A stretch of 64,000 bases of DNA, from assembly GCA_907163375.1 (NCBI GenBank), contig CAJQUW010000956.1, positions 62,001 to 126,000 of the forward strand, in the 5' to 3' direction. Positions 47,850-60,419 of this stretch are shown here, piece after piece. Every line of letters begins with the position of its first letter. Position 1 is the first letter of the stretch. Under the pieces are notes generated by a model. The model did not search any database, had not been told where the DNA came from, and saw only the letters and a program-made list of their open reading frames with translations. The position numbers were made by a program, and so were the translations under genes. This DNA is from Prostheceraeus crozeri (Eukaryota; Platyhelminthes; Polycladida; Euryleptidae).

Positions 47850-49296
47850 CAGGGTGTCCGTGCAAATTTGAATGAAAATTTCCAGGTGTTTTCCAGGATT
47901 TCCAGGGCAAAATTCATTTTCCAGGTTTTCCAGGGAAATTTAACAAAACGGAGGGGGGTTCAAATTTGAAAGAAAATTTCCAGACTTTCTGCAGGGAAAT
48001 TTTACTCAAATACACGCGTCAAAATTAAAAGAAAAATTCCGGGAAAAATCTACCCAAAGTTCTGTGGCTAAGGAGCTTACACACCATAAAATTAATATTA
48101 CTGGACAAAAATTTTAAAAGTGACGTAAAATTGGTTGAATTTTTAAGGTGCAGGTGATTCCAAATGACAAACACCAATATATGCATCAAACGGCTACACT
48201 ATATTTATAAAGAAAATGAAAATATAATCGATCGTAACAAATTTAAAGCTTGTGGATTGAGGAGAACTAAATAGAGAAAGAGTATAACAATAAATAACTA
48301 AAAATATAAGACTTAACAATGAAATGTAACATTAACGGAATATCTGTTAAGTCCACTCTATAATAAAATGCAACAAGGTGAATGTCAGAGCGTTGTCATT
48401 CAGATAAGATCATTTGAGCTGAAGCATTGCAGCGTGAATCCGCGGAAGGTGGAAGACCAAGAGCCAGAAAGAGGAACATAATGGCTTATGTGCTGCATAT
48501 GCATGAGAGTAATCACTATCAGTTTAAGAGAATGACACAGGAAAGAATTGACCGAGGAAAGCTCATTGGCACACGACGTGTCGGGAATAATATATCTGCA
48601 TATTGAAAACCTACTTGAAATGTGTTTGAAAATATTCGATATTAGCCTCGGATCATTCGGAACAGGCCTGCTGCCTAAATGAAGTTTATATTTTCAGCAC
48701 CATTTTGCGTCAGTAGATTCTACCACACGGCAATCAAGTGTGTAATAGATTACGTGTGTCCTAGATTACGGCTCCTAGCTCCCCATACCACATGACGTTA
48801 TGAGGGAGTCTACGGCTCATAGTTCGCCATTCCGCACGACGTTAATGAGGGAATTTACAACTTCTAGTTCACCATACCGCGCAGTGTTTGTGAGGGAATT
48901 CACAGTTACTAATTCACCATACTGTACAACGATTAGGAGTTCGACAACAGTTCATAGTTAACCACACCACGCAGCTCAGTCTCATTCATTTTGTATACGT
49001 TATGATAGGAGATTCCAGTCACTGAAATATTCTAAAAACAAAAATATTGTGTGCGAATAATGGCTACAATTTTAACAAATAAGTAGAGATTTGAAGAGTA
49101 AAATCTGGAAAAATAGAAAACACTTCAACCATAGAGTAAGCATGACTTCAACATCTTGCAATTAGTGTTCTAATTAGTCTCAAAATTTCCAGGATTTTTC
49201 CAGGTTTTCCATGGTAAAATTTCATTTTCCTGGAGTTTTCCAGGTTTTCCAGGATAAAATTCATTTTCCAGGTGTTTTCCGGGCGCGGACACCCTG
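47850..49296. mobile_element. CAGGGTGTCC-ended element with TTTTCCAGG arrays
   Basis: CAGGGTGTCCGTGC (47850) and GCGCGGACACCCTG (to 49296) are inverted ends. The hexamer TCAAAC is duplicated on both sides (47844-47849 and 49297-49302). Repeated TTTTCCAGG words crowd both subterminal regions (47879-47935 and 49190-49280). No transposase is present. A six-base duplication is unusual for hAT, so the superfamily stays open. Confidence 0.8.
48781..48975 (+). repeat. 45-bp tandem repeat
   Basis: Units beginning (A/G)CCATACCGCACGACG-like start at about 48781, 48826, 48871, 48916 and 48961, a regular 45-base period that becomes more diverged to the right. It lies inside the CAGGGTGTCC-ended element. 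Confidence 0.75.
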
Positions 49297-50158
49297 TCAA
49301 ACATCGGTTGACATATCGGCACTGCCGATCAAAACATATTCCTTATAGTTATAAATATAATAAATGTGGATTAGATGCAACCTACTTACTCTTCTGACTT
49401 TTCACAATACGCAACTTAACCTGTAAATATTTCATGATCACATGTTTTGATGCTTTATTTTTCACTTGCTGAATGCAAAGCATAGCCCACATTAAAATAT
49501 TCTAAGCTAAAGAAGAGCTGTTCATGCAAAAGTTCAAAAACTGGAATAATTAATTGATTATGCCCACACCATGCTTTGTGATGGACTTGTAGTATGTCTG
49601 AGACTTTAACACACCGCATTGGTATTCCTGTTGAAATTACGATTATGTCTTGAGGAGATACGAACCAAAATATGCAGACCGAAAACTGCATCATCAAGCG
49701 AATGTGAACAAAAGTAATTCCACAAAGTTCCATACTAACAGTGAAATTCTATTCTGGGCAAATTGCGATGCCAGAAAATCAGTTACTCCCCTTTGTAGGG
49801 TGTCATTCCGTTTCTCACGGCAGTGAAAATATTTCTGTTTCCGCTGAAATGCTTTGCAATCTGAATAATTGTAATTAACTTTAAACAGCAGCTGTTGCCT
49901 AGTGTGTAGGGACCGAATCTGCATTTAAACTTGCTGTCAAGAATTCTAAAGGTTTACCGGCTTATTCCCTTTGATAGAACCGATAGATATTAGTCACATT
50001 GCTAGTCATATATATCTTCGATTGTACGACAAGTGTGTAATAAAAATGAATTTCTTGAAATATTATTTTCAAACTTTGCAAAAATCATCAATATCGGCAA
50101 AAGTATCGGCCGATAAGGTGGGAAACTGCCGATATATCGGTACATCTTGATTATAAAG

Positions 50159-52433
50159 TGAAAGATAATCATTTTCATCAAATATCCAGAGACCTTACAG
50201 TTACTACAGAACACGCTTGTACACGACGCAATAACTTTCTGCCAACATAAATCCGCACCAAAATCCAAATTTAATTCGTGGAACCAACTATCGTTCTAAG
50301 GAAATGTTATTTTCGCAATTACTCCACAATGTATTCTTCAAAATCACCACAGAGTGTTCGCGGTTTTTCAACGCCAAAATTCCAGGATCTTTCAGATCAA
50401 TTTATTCCAAAGTCAATACTTGAGGGCTTTAGTGTCTAAATATTGATATTTTATCGATTTTGTAGACTATCAACATCTCAGATGTTCATGTTATCAAACT
50501 GTTACATGTTATACTTTAAAGTAGGTAGCTAATCGTCATCCTTATTCATCCTTAACATGATCACCGTTGGTTCTATGATTGAACCTGGTCCGTAGTGGTT
50601 ATTTGTGTATGAAATCAGATGCAAGCGAATGCTTTGAATTGTAACCAGCATGCGACTTATTCCAATAAGAAAATTCCACCACGCCAGACAAATCTGTCAT
50701 TTTTATTCAAGTTGATTAAAATTGAGATTATATTTGTGAGAACTTTGTAGAAGTTAAATGGCATGGAGTCGTTCTACAGTATGAATTAAGTATTTTGAAG
50801 GAATTTGGGGAGAAAATATTCGCCCATAATTCATCCACGAATAGTTTTCTAACTACAAGAAAAATGTAGATCAAATTTTAGCTATTCATTGGAAGTGTAG
50901 AGATTTAAGTTATTTCAGTTGTTATTCGATCAACGTGGTAGGCTTCCACGATATATCGACACAAGAACTTGTCTTTCATCAGCCGGTTATTATACACACA
51001 CTCGCACACTAGTTCAACAAACATAACGTCGTGCATACAATTCATTGAGACCACTATGCTTAGATATAATTTACAACTTTATCTAACAACTTACAAACTT
51101 ACCACGCCGTTTATTCAATTTTTCATTCATTTCAGAATTACATCTTCTCGACCAATCCATCGCAGACTTCATTCAAGGTCTTTTCCAGTCATTTTTCCCG
51201 TTCCTGGAGTAGTCAAAAACTAAGCATTCCGTAAGCACGTTCGTTGTCAGCTCGATTTACCCAGTGGATATCCCAGCTTCTATCGTGCCACCTCAGACTC
51301 ATCAAGTCCCACTTCACGGGCAAACAACGACCAATCACAGCCCAACTCGTCCGCTACTTCACGCAGGTCCAAATTGGACTTGCAATCGGCTCAGTGCAAA
51401 GGGCTGTTGAAGACAAACGCATGCAAATGAAATTTGATAATCAACTTCAAACTCTGTAAAGATAAATGGAATAGTTCAGAGGAAAATCGCTTGGGTTGGA
51501 TTATTCATTGCTCATGTCACATCGGTGCGTTGTCTTCATCCGTCTTAACGACAGGAGACACTCGCATCAACGGATGAGAATGGCTGATACTCGGCTTTTC
51601 ATGTCATCATGTAACTTAAAAGTCTCTACAGGGTTCGTACAGCTTCAAGGAGGGAAAATCAACAAACTTTCGCAAACCTCCAAAACCATTTATTCACCAA
51701 TTATAATGTGGCAGATGCCATAATTGTTGTTTGTATACATACAATGTCAAAACCTACGGAGAATCAACACTCAAATTTGTATAATTTTTTTTTTAAATTT
51801 TTTAATAATTTTTTTTTTTAATTTGTATAACAAATTTGCTTAACACATGTTTAAACAGCCATGAAAGAAACAGGCGAGAAACACTCACATTATCAATTTT
51901 TTAAAACTTGATCGAGTTGTGTGGCTCCTCCATGTTCCTAACCAATTATATTGATCGAAGATATCACTGAAGACAAGTTCCGAATGGTCGTAGATTTTGA
52001 AAAAGATCATCCTCCATTGATTGTGATGGTTTGTTTGAGGGAGCTGTCTAATCACGTGTCCGAGCGATCATAGAAAACTTCACTGCACAATCTCCACATT
52101 AGAGATCATGAATCACATGAAAAACCGAAAATATTAGCCTCAATAGAACAATCATGACTTATTTTAAATACATCTACTTAGAAATTATCGGCACATTTTA
52201 GCCGCATAAATTGAAATCGATTTGTTAGCAAAGGACTTTCATCTTTGGAAATGATGGATTCAAATGTTCAAATGGTGAGTAAATTTACGACCGCAGACTA
52301 GAATGTAGCTGCAATTGCAATATTGGCAATTTTTCATTTATAGACACGGTAACACGGTATCCGATGATTGCACTTTGAATATCTTAGAAGCAATCAACAT
52401 GACCGTCAGGAGCCACCTTTCAATACACATCCT
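50159..52433. other. no gene recognised; T/A-rich run near 51785-51830
   Basis: Open frames at 50969-51223, 51244-51459 and 51496-51723 (+) carry no family I can name and could be eroded transposon sequence. A run of T homopolymers broken by AAA lies at 51785-51830. Confidence 0.4.
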
Positions 52434-52437
52434 TTAA

Positions 52438-52941
52438 CCCTCAAATGCATGAAATGGGTCCCCGGGGGCCCGAATGCTTTTCAATTGTCTGAATATATTT
52501 TTTGCATGCATCTGAAAGTCTGATATTTCATATATTCCTACATTTGTCTTCAATGAATGTGCAACAGGTCAATCATAAAGTTATCTTTCTTATATCAAAC
52601 AACCGATAAAAATATCACTAGAAATCCTTGGGTCACCGGGTACCCATTTTATGAACTGGACTAGTTTTCTATGAAATTACAGTTTTTTTCTCGATTCGTT
52701 TACGATGATAAATTATCCTCTGACTAAATCAACTTGCTACAATTATTGCATTAGTAGTTCGTTGCAATTGGAAGGACCAACAACCAAAAGAACGATCAAA
52801 AGACCGATCAAAAACAACATTATTGTATCTTCTGTTCCAAAAAGAAATAAGAACGTTATTCTTATGTCGACAATACATCATGATGACAACGCGGATGAGA
52901 ATACAGGTAGTATTTATGATGGTACTTCCAATTACGAATAA
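52438..52941 (+). mobile_element. piggyBac-like remnant
   Basis: TTAA (52434-52437), the piggyBac target, is followed by CCCTCAAATGCATG and then GGGTCCCCGGGGGCCC. The frame 52705-52941 contains KRNKNVILMSTIHHDDNADE, similar to the block of piggyBac transposases where a Lys/Arg-rich strand precedes a '(L/M)ST.H' motif near the end of the catalytic domain. The right end was not found. The close spacing of terminus and late coding block implies a large internal deletion. Confidence 0.45.
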
Positions 52942-53269
52942 ATACAGGTTGTCTCAAAACGAAGGAAGAACGTTTTTCGTAAAAATGACGCACTTAAAAT
53001 GACGCTATTTCGAAGACAATTACAGTTTTCGAATCTTCAGAAAATGAGGTTCCTTGTGATATACGATTTATTACTTAACAAAACAAAAATCGCTTGATTT
53101 GAATGACTTTTTAAAAAGTAAGGTTTTAAGTCACAAAACGTCCTCAAAATGCCTTCCACCGGCTTGTAGCATCAAATCTTCACAATAGCATCAACATGCT
53201 TTGTTCTTCCTTTTGTCAATAACGCTTCAACGGTTCAAGCAACGGTCCATCAACGTTCAAGCATGGTCT

Positions 53270-53835
53270 TTGTATGAGGCGGGTATCAATTCGATTCTGT
53301 TGCTTTGCCTAATATTCAGCCGGAGGTAAGGTAAGGAATTTCATTTTGTCCATTTTTATTCATTTATCTAAAAGCATTTAACAATGAATGAAATGAGGTA
53401 AACGAAATATTATATTGCTGCGCAAAAGATGTGCTGCTGGTAGGATGTGAACCTACGATCCCAGGTTAACTAATCCTGTGGCCTTAGCTACAATCCATTT
53501 TAGTGGCATTTGTAAGCGAACTCATCTATGTCTTCGAGCCTTGCGTTTTTCAGCCAGGTTCACTTCTAACTTTTAAAATCATGTTTTCAATTTCAGCTCG
53601 TGAGATTGCTCGACGAAGATGAGGAAGATATCGCTCCATCTACCTCGATCGAGGAGCTTCAACCGCGTCCGAAGAAGGCAAAGGTGGTGTAAAAAAAGTG
53701 GATATTCCTGAAAGGAAGATGTCGCATTACCAAAGTGAACTATTAATGATGGCAAAAAAAGAATTCGAGCAGAGAATGATAAATCTCAAGCTGAAGGAAG
53801 CTTATTATAAAAAGAGAATTGACAGTTTAGCATGA
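53270..53835 (+). pseudogene. spliced charged-protein fragment (possibly Myb/SANT-like transposon ORF)
   Basis: FDSVALPNIQPE ends at a donor-like GAGGTAAGG near 53329. An acceptor TTTCAG near 53597 starts LVRLLDEDEEDIAPSTSIEE and a basic RPKKAKVV. In the next frame a coiled-coil-like MSHYQSELLMMAKKEFEQR stretch runs to a stop at about 53835. An acidic, then basic, then short coiled-coil tail resembles the second (Myb/SANT-like) proteins of PIF/Harbinger elements, but no Myb domain is visible. One frameshift separates the last two parts. Confidence 0.3.
53436..53495 (-). repeat. tRNA-like remnant
   Basis: On the minus strand TAGCTAAGGCC resembles a pol III A-box. GTAGGTTCACATCCTAC forms a perfect T-arm that includes a B-box. 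The would-be acceptor arms do not pair and the anticodon stem is imperfect, so this is a tRNA pseudogene or SINE head rather than a working tRNA. Confidence 0.4.
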
Positions 53836-54112
53836 ATTTCATTGAAATTTATATACAATTATCAATTAGAGGTTCTAATGGATAATTGCATCTTTTTTCA
53901 TTTTGTTACAAAGAAGAGTTAAGATGATAAGATTCTCTCGATAGTCAGCTGCTTCACTTAAATGATCCATGCATAAACATGAACTTTTATCAATTACGTC
54001 ACAATGCCCTGCTTCAAGAAACAAGCTGGCAAATGCCGCTGTAAACGTCTGAAGTGATTACCAATACATGTACTCGGGAATGATGACCGAAACACTAATC
54101 CGGAAGTTGATA

Positions 54113-54853
54113 CAGTAGACGCCGCTTATTAAAAGCACATCAGGACCATCTTAGTGTTTTTATTAAGCTGCGATTTTATTAAACGAATGTAGCCTAAAAT
54201 TGAATCTGTAAATGATGGTGGGTGCAGTATAGGCCTACATGTACCTACATGTGCTAACGATCAGAAAACCATCCTTTGCAAAACATTTCCATGTATTATG
54301 AAATTGCAATACAGTACTACATGTCAATTATCCGAATTTCGGCAAACTCCTCGATTATACGAGTGCATACGGGTCCTATTTGAAACTGTTCGATTGCAAG
54401 TTGTGTTAGAGCTTGATAACTGATAAAGTTGCGTATTTCACTTTTCATGGTATCAAGCTTACTGATGTCGGAATAAGCTTTCCTTTCAAGTCCTATTCTC
54501 GGAACCTTTAAAGCATTTCTCATTTCAGTGAATGTCGGGGTAGGAATTTCATTTTCGCTGTCAGACTCCTCGAGCTCATCATCACTAACTTCTACTATCT
54601 CTGTTGGTTTGATGTTCTGTAGAATTTCCCGTAGAGTTTATGAAAGAATCGTGTTTATGTACTGTCATTCAAACCGGTAGTTCATATTGGGAAGAGACAA
54701 TGTAAATGAATTTCTGTTTTTACTAAACGGGGTTTGTTTTTATCAGCGGAGGTCTACATTGAAACTTTAATAGCAATAATTCCGGACCAAGCCAGCTGTT
54801 TTCATTAACCAGGTGTTTTTATTATCCGTGTTTTTAATAAGCGACGTCTACTG
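54113..54853 (-). mobile_element. Tigger/pogo-type deletion derivative
   Basis: CAGTAGACGCCGCTTATTAAA at the left pairs with AATAAGCGACGTCTACTG at the right, each bordered by TA (54111-54112; 54854-54855). The minus strand from about 54620 to 54317 encodes VSDDELEESDSENEIPTP and then FTEMRNALKV, with a helical tail to a stop. This is the acidic linker and C-terminal helices seen in Tigger-type transposases. The HTH and DDE parts are missing, so the element is non-autonomous. Confidence 0.8.
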
Positions 54854-54855
54854 TA

Positions 54856-55307
54856 GAGTGGCTTATATTTCTTGAGGAACTTGCTCGTGATGTTGATTCC
54901 TTACTTTCGCTCCCTTACTTCTGCATTATACAGTATTATACACAGGAGTTTCGCAATTCAGTGAACAAAATTTAAGAAATTGAACATTCCAATTCAATTT
55001 TCCCGCACTAAATAGTTAAAAACATGATTTCAACTACTGAGCTAACTATTAAATCATTAACAATTTAATCTCGGGATCCCGTGAGTAAAGTACCGGAATT
55101 CGGGGCTTACAAAAACCTACGGGATCCCGGAATTCCACTGTGAGAGGTTGTGGGGTTGCGACTGACGGCTTGACTCTGGCAATCGACGCCGATCGCTGGT
55201 TAGTCTAGTTAATGGCGCTAGCTATCGGTTTTCAATTGAAGCTGCGACCCTCACGCCACTAGTGCTGAGTAGCATATTGACAGTGCTTAATACACTCAGA
55301 AAAAAGA
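54856..55307. other. no gene; GGGATCCCG palindromes
   Basis: CGGGATCCCG occurs at about 55073-55082 and 55128-55137 with GGAATTC words between and after, like the ends of a small transposon. Too short to call. Confidence 0.4.
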
Positions 55308-55511
55308 TGTGTCAACTGACACGTTTTAGACATTTTTTCACTGGCGACACACATAGGTATGTCACCTGACACACATATATCTTGTGTTTTCAGTTCAAAA
55401 ATGTGATGGAAAATAAATGATGGATGTGTCACATGACACACCATTCTGTGCAAGCGATAAAAAAATTGGATTTATGAAGGTGGTGTGTCAAATACTGTGT
55501 CAGTTGACACA
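55308..55511. repeat. four spaced palindromes TGTGTCANNTGACACA
   Basis: Near-identical 16-bp palindromes start at 55308 (NN=AC), 55358 (CC; first bases TATG), 55425 (CA) and 55496 (GT). The sequences between them are unrelated AT-rich DNA. TACACTCAGAAAAAAGA immediately before the first is a typical terminal sequence of some animal MITEs, so the cluster may be subterminal to one. Confidence 0.7.
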
Positions 55512-55957
55512 ATATACCTGTCTTCATAATGAGTTCATGATTATCGATGAGATTACAAACATCAGTATTATTTTTTAATGCAGTAATGTTCGGTTATAAT
55601 TGCTTGCGTTGTAATTGAAAATCGTTTATATTGAAAATCTGAAATTCCCGTTTGAAATTCCTATGCCTTACATATATACTTTAATGCTTATAATTGATTT
55701 CTATATAATTATAAATCGATTATAATTGAATACATCTTGTTCCCCACTGATACAGTTTTGTAGGATATTCAACTGTTAATTATACTTAGCAACATATTTA
55801 CGTAATTTGGTAAGACTGAAATCAGCCAATTTTTCATCTCTTTGTTAATATTAGTGTTATAAAACTTGTTAGCTACTCCTAACTGTAAATAAGTAACATC
55901 CTGTATATGTATAATTGTAATAGTTGCTGAATTATCTTTCCCATGCATTATGTCGCC
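55512..55957. other. no gene recognised
   Basis: AT-rich; no supported feature. Confidence 0.4.
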
Positions 55958-56536
55958 CTATTAGTCCGGGTGCATAGGAGGGAATATTTCAAATCCGCTA
56001 GAAAGCGCGAAAATTAGTGAAATGGTAGATATTGGTGTGTAGAATCGAATTCCGATGGGACCCCAACGTGAAAATTAGCCCGAAGTTGTTTTTAGAGGCC
56101 ATAAACAGAGGGATGTTCCTCAAATTTTTTCTCAGTCAACTAACTAAACTTTTAGACCTGTGCGGATAATTCTTAAGGCGTGTCTCGCATACTCCTCACT
56201 AATGGCTTTAAGTAATGTAATATTTATGACGTCATGACCTTGGCCTTAAAATATATTTACTCAAATTAATTGAAACAATACCAAACTGAAGGTCTCGTTT
56301 GTCCACCATCACTCTACCCAGGATTATTTACAACTGCAGCAATTGACAGTTTAGATCATAATCCTTCTTCTCCACTGTCAACTGAGTCTTTTCATGGAAC
56401 CACTATATCGATATTTCAGCATCCCGAGCATGATGTTCCAAAGAGAGAAACTAACTTTTTCTTTTCGTCAGTAAATATTGACGTAGATCTGGAATTGCCC
56501 ACCTATTACAATTACATTAAGCCTACAAAATATTAA

Positions 56537-56640
56537 AATAAAATAATAAAATAAAATTAATATATATTATACATATTATATTATTATATTACATAATTAT
56601 TATTATATTATATAATATATATAAATCAAAATAAAATATC
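56537..56640. repeat. AT-rich microsatellite
   Basis: Runs of AAATAAAATA-type and TATTATATTA-type repeats separate the first two coding parts of the Academ-like gene. Confidence 0.8.
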
Positions 56641-59600
56641 AATTATCCCTTGCAGTCTATTAATTCACAAGGTGTTGACCAAAGCATGAATCCTCTACTC
56701 GAGACTCAAAGTTGGCTACTTAATCTAGAGGAAGCTGATACTAGGAATACATCTGGCAATGTTGAGAATACTTCGTGGTCTTCATTCCATTCTTTCAAAA
56801 GCATTCATTCACCTCGTCCCAAAAGTGTTTCCGTTCTCATGCCTCTCATCCATGAATCAATAAATTCCACAGCAATGGTTAGACATTGTATCGACATCAT
56901 TCATAAAGTTGTCGACAAGCTCAACCACGGTCAATCTCTTGTCATCACAGCTGACCAACCAGTTTTTGCAATTGCGAAACAAGTACAGTGGCTGTATCCC
57001 AAAGATTATGGCGAAAATAACATTTCATTTATGATGGGAGCGTTGCATATTGAGATGGCTTTTATGTCGATCATCGGTGATTGGCTGGAAGGGAGCGGTT
57101 GGGTAGAGCTGTTAGCTAAAGCTGACATAAGCGCGCTTGGCCGACTTGAGTCAATTCTCAAGGGTAGCCAAGTCGAACGGTGTCGAAACGTTCTTCAGTT
57201 GTCATTAGCATGCCTTTATCGACTTCTTTGTGATGCGTATAAAAAGTCTGAAGCTTCTTCCATTTGTTCAATTGATGAATGGGCTGAGATAGAAGGAAAG
57301 AAATCTGTTCACTTTCATTACTGGTACACCGTAATGGAATTACAAGCACTTCTTTTGACTTTTGTCAAGAGTATTAGAACATCTAATTTCACGTTGTTCC
57401 TTTCGTGTTTGAAAGCATTCCTACCATGGATATTTGCCCTCGACCACACACACTACGCTCGTTGGCTTTCAGTATTTGTAAACGATCTTGAGATGTTGCC
57501 AATCAAACATCCCAATTTGTACGAAAAATTCATGAACGGTTATTTCACCATTCAAAAATCAAAGAAGCCGTTTTCCACGATTGCCGAAGATCAGGCACAT
57601 GAACAGAATAACAAATTAGTTAAAATTGACGGTGGAGCCACAGATATATTGAATAACAATTCTGCGTTGATAAAATTGATGGTAGGTGGACCCCAGATTA
57701 TTGAATTGCTTGATAGTTATGATGAGCTAACAATCGATGATGATATTGATGATTGTCATATTGATGATCACCATGAACATTCACGTATCTTTGAGATTCG
57801 TTTTCAGAAGAATAGTGAAAATCTGAAAGATGCCTTTGACAGCTGTGGCAATCCTTTTGTACTCGAAGAAGAAAACCTTTTGACTAATGTGATAACCAAG
57901 ATAGTTCAGAATGAATCAGCCGCAAAATCAGTGTTAGATGCGAAAATTATTGGAGAAAAAGCTTACAGTAATTTCTTAACTAAAAGATTACAGACCTGCG
58001 AAGAGTCCTTATACAAACCTATAAAGAGAAACAAACTAGCGTCGTTTAGACAGAAGCATGTTCTTGTGACCAGCAAAGAAAGGATAAAGATAAAATCTCT
58101 GCGTGAAGAGCGTGAAATGTATGCATCATTATATGTTGCATCACAGGAAAGAGATTGTGATCTCGATGATTTCTTTATGCACGAGAACTACTCCTTTCCA
58201 CCATCTATATCCGAAAACGGACTCCTTCGATCGACCTGCAAATCTGATTTTGTAAAATGTGTTGAAAAGCATGGCCAAACGCTACAATTATTTCCACATG
58301 ACGTCACATCAGTGATAATAGATGGTTCTGCCCTTGTTCACGAAATAAAGCCGTTGGACTCAAAGGTTTTTGAAGACTATTTTGAACGCGAATTTCCTGC
58401 AAGATCTTTATCCAAGGATATCAAAAATCCGTCGCTTAACAGAATAGATGTTGTATTCGATATTTGCAACAGAGAAAGCACCAAAGCCCAGACCAGAATG
58501 AGAAGAGGTAGTGGCATACGTTATTCCGTTACTAGTCAGACACCAATATCCAAGAACTGGGCGAACTTTCTTAGGCATGATGAAAATAAAACTGCACTTT
58601 TTCAAAATCTCGCAAGATATTTAGTTAAGAGTGACACCAATGGCAAAGATCTTTTTGTGACTTATATGACAGTGTTTTGACTAATAGCAACATGTCTACC
58701 GACTTAATCTCGCCTTGCAATCACGAAGAAGCGGATACGAGGGTATTCCTACATGCAAAGCATGCTGCAATCACATGCCATGATAAAATTTGTATAAGAA
58801 CTGTCGATGCTGACTCTGTTGCTATAGCATTATCCGTTTTCGAAGAATTGTGCGTAACCGAGTTATGGATAGAGTGCGGTACCGAACTCCATAAGAGATG
58901 GCTACCAATCCATGAATATTTCAGAAGCCTAGGTTCAGTGATTAACCAGGTGGTAGGGTTTTGGTACGCCTTAACTGGTTGTGACACGGTGTCCAGTTTT
59001 GCTGGGAGGTAAACAGACATCTTGGAAAGTATTGATCTCTAATCCAGACATGCTGCACTCTTTCTCAAGGTGAGTTTGCACGGTATATCGTTTAAAATCT
59101 CATGATAAACAATTTTCATAAATTATTTCAGCCTATCAAAGACTGCAATCGTTGATCTTGATGAGGAGCAGATGACGGCTATGGAAAGATTTGTGATTTT
59201 ATTATATGATAGAAGTTCGTCGCTCCAGTCTGTAGATAAGTGCAGAAAGCAATTATTTACTAAGAAAGGTCGTCACAACGAGAGCCTGCCACCAACCAGA
59301 GACGCCCTAGTCAATCACGTTAGACGGGCCATTTTTCAAGGAAGGTAAGAGCATGACTAGTGACCATACCTGTATATCGTTAATGCACATGTAAGCTTGC
59401 GACTATATGTACTCTATTCGACTAAATCATGACAACCGCTCATTTCCACAATGTTGAACTGTTGCAGCACTGTCTACATGAGATTGATCACAGAGTAGGG
59501 CTATGTAGCCTATCTGAATATTGATCCTTATACCTATAACACCCTTTTAACGATTGACTATCAAATTATCAAATCAATTTTAGCAAACTCCCTTTAAGTT

Positions 59601-59671
59601 CCTTTTCCACATGATACCCATACTACCGGTGGAATCGCGTATCACTCGCAAGTTTCACACTTCTTCAATTA

Positions 59672-60419
59672 TAGTCCGGGAGCTAGCGTGAAGTTGTGCA
59701 GGGAACGAGGTAGTACATAAAACTTTCACATAGCATAGTACACCTCTAACCTACTGCAAAACTTCGCGTCTGCCGGATCAGATCATTTGCTTTTCAGAAA
59801 TAGAGAGGATAACACAATCCTATGTACTTCCAGTGGTAAAATTGTGACATTTAAGGTGTTGACTCCATTTTTTCGAATTTTTGCTCATAAAAGTTGCACA
59901 AATTGGTATTTTGTTAAACTGGTTATTATAGAAATCATCTACAGATCATGATCTTTCAAATGAGCTATCATTCAGTGACAGAGGATGAAGTAAAGTGTAC
60001 AAACAGACACTTTTCGTTGGTGTAACTGCAAATTTTACCATAGAAATTTCAGGAAAATTGTTGATATACTTCAACGAAAAGTGTCTGTTTGTACACTTTA
60101 CTTCATCCTCTGTCACTGAATGATAACTCATTTGAAAGATCATGATCTGTAGATGATTTCTATAATAACCAGTTCAACAAAATACCAATTTGTGTAACTT
60201 TTATGAGCAAAAATTCGAAAAAATGGAGTCAACACCTCAGATGTCACAATTTTACCATTGGAAATACATAGGATTGTGTTATCCTCTCTATTTCTGAAAA
60301 GCAAATGATCTGATCCGGCAGACGCGAAGTTTTGCAGTAGGTTAGAGGTGTACTATGCTATGTGAAAGTTTTATGTACTACCTCGTTCCCTGCACAACTT
60401 CACGCTAGCTCCCGGACTA
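59672..60419. mobile_element. 748-bp foldback MITE in an Academ-like intron
   Basis: TAGTCCGGGAGCTAGCGTGA at the left is exactly mirrored at the right, and the arms (about 59672-60027 and 60070-60419) pair almost completely around a ~45-base loop. TTA is duplicated at 59669-59671 and 60420-60422. The terminal TAGTCCGGG matches the termini of the surrounding transposon (TAGTCCGGG at 55962), so this looks like a relative mobilised by the same machinery. Confidence 0.85.

Larger units (their letters stand above)
47780..50150. mobile_element. hAT-type element split by a nested element
   Basis: TATGGATGTGCCGATA (47780) pairs with the right end, TCAAGATGTACCGATA in reverse complement (to 50150). 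The flanking 8-mers TTACAAAG and TTATAAAG match at seven of eight bases. Extra CCGATA palindromes lie inside both ends (47813-47828; 50090-50140). Without the nested insertion (47850-49296) it is about 0.92 kb and non-coding. Confidence 0.8.

Noticed and set aside
50969-51723. Three successive plus-strand frames as a possible spliced gene
   Set aside because: No domain, signal peptide or convincing splice sites link them.
53436-53495. Functional tRNA gene
   Set aside because: Only the T-arm pairs perfectly; the acceptor stem does not form and the anticodon stem is imperfect.
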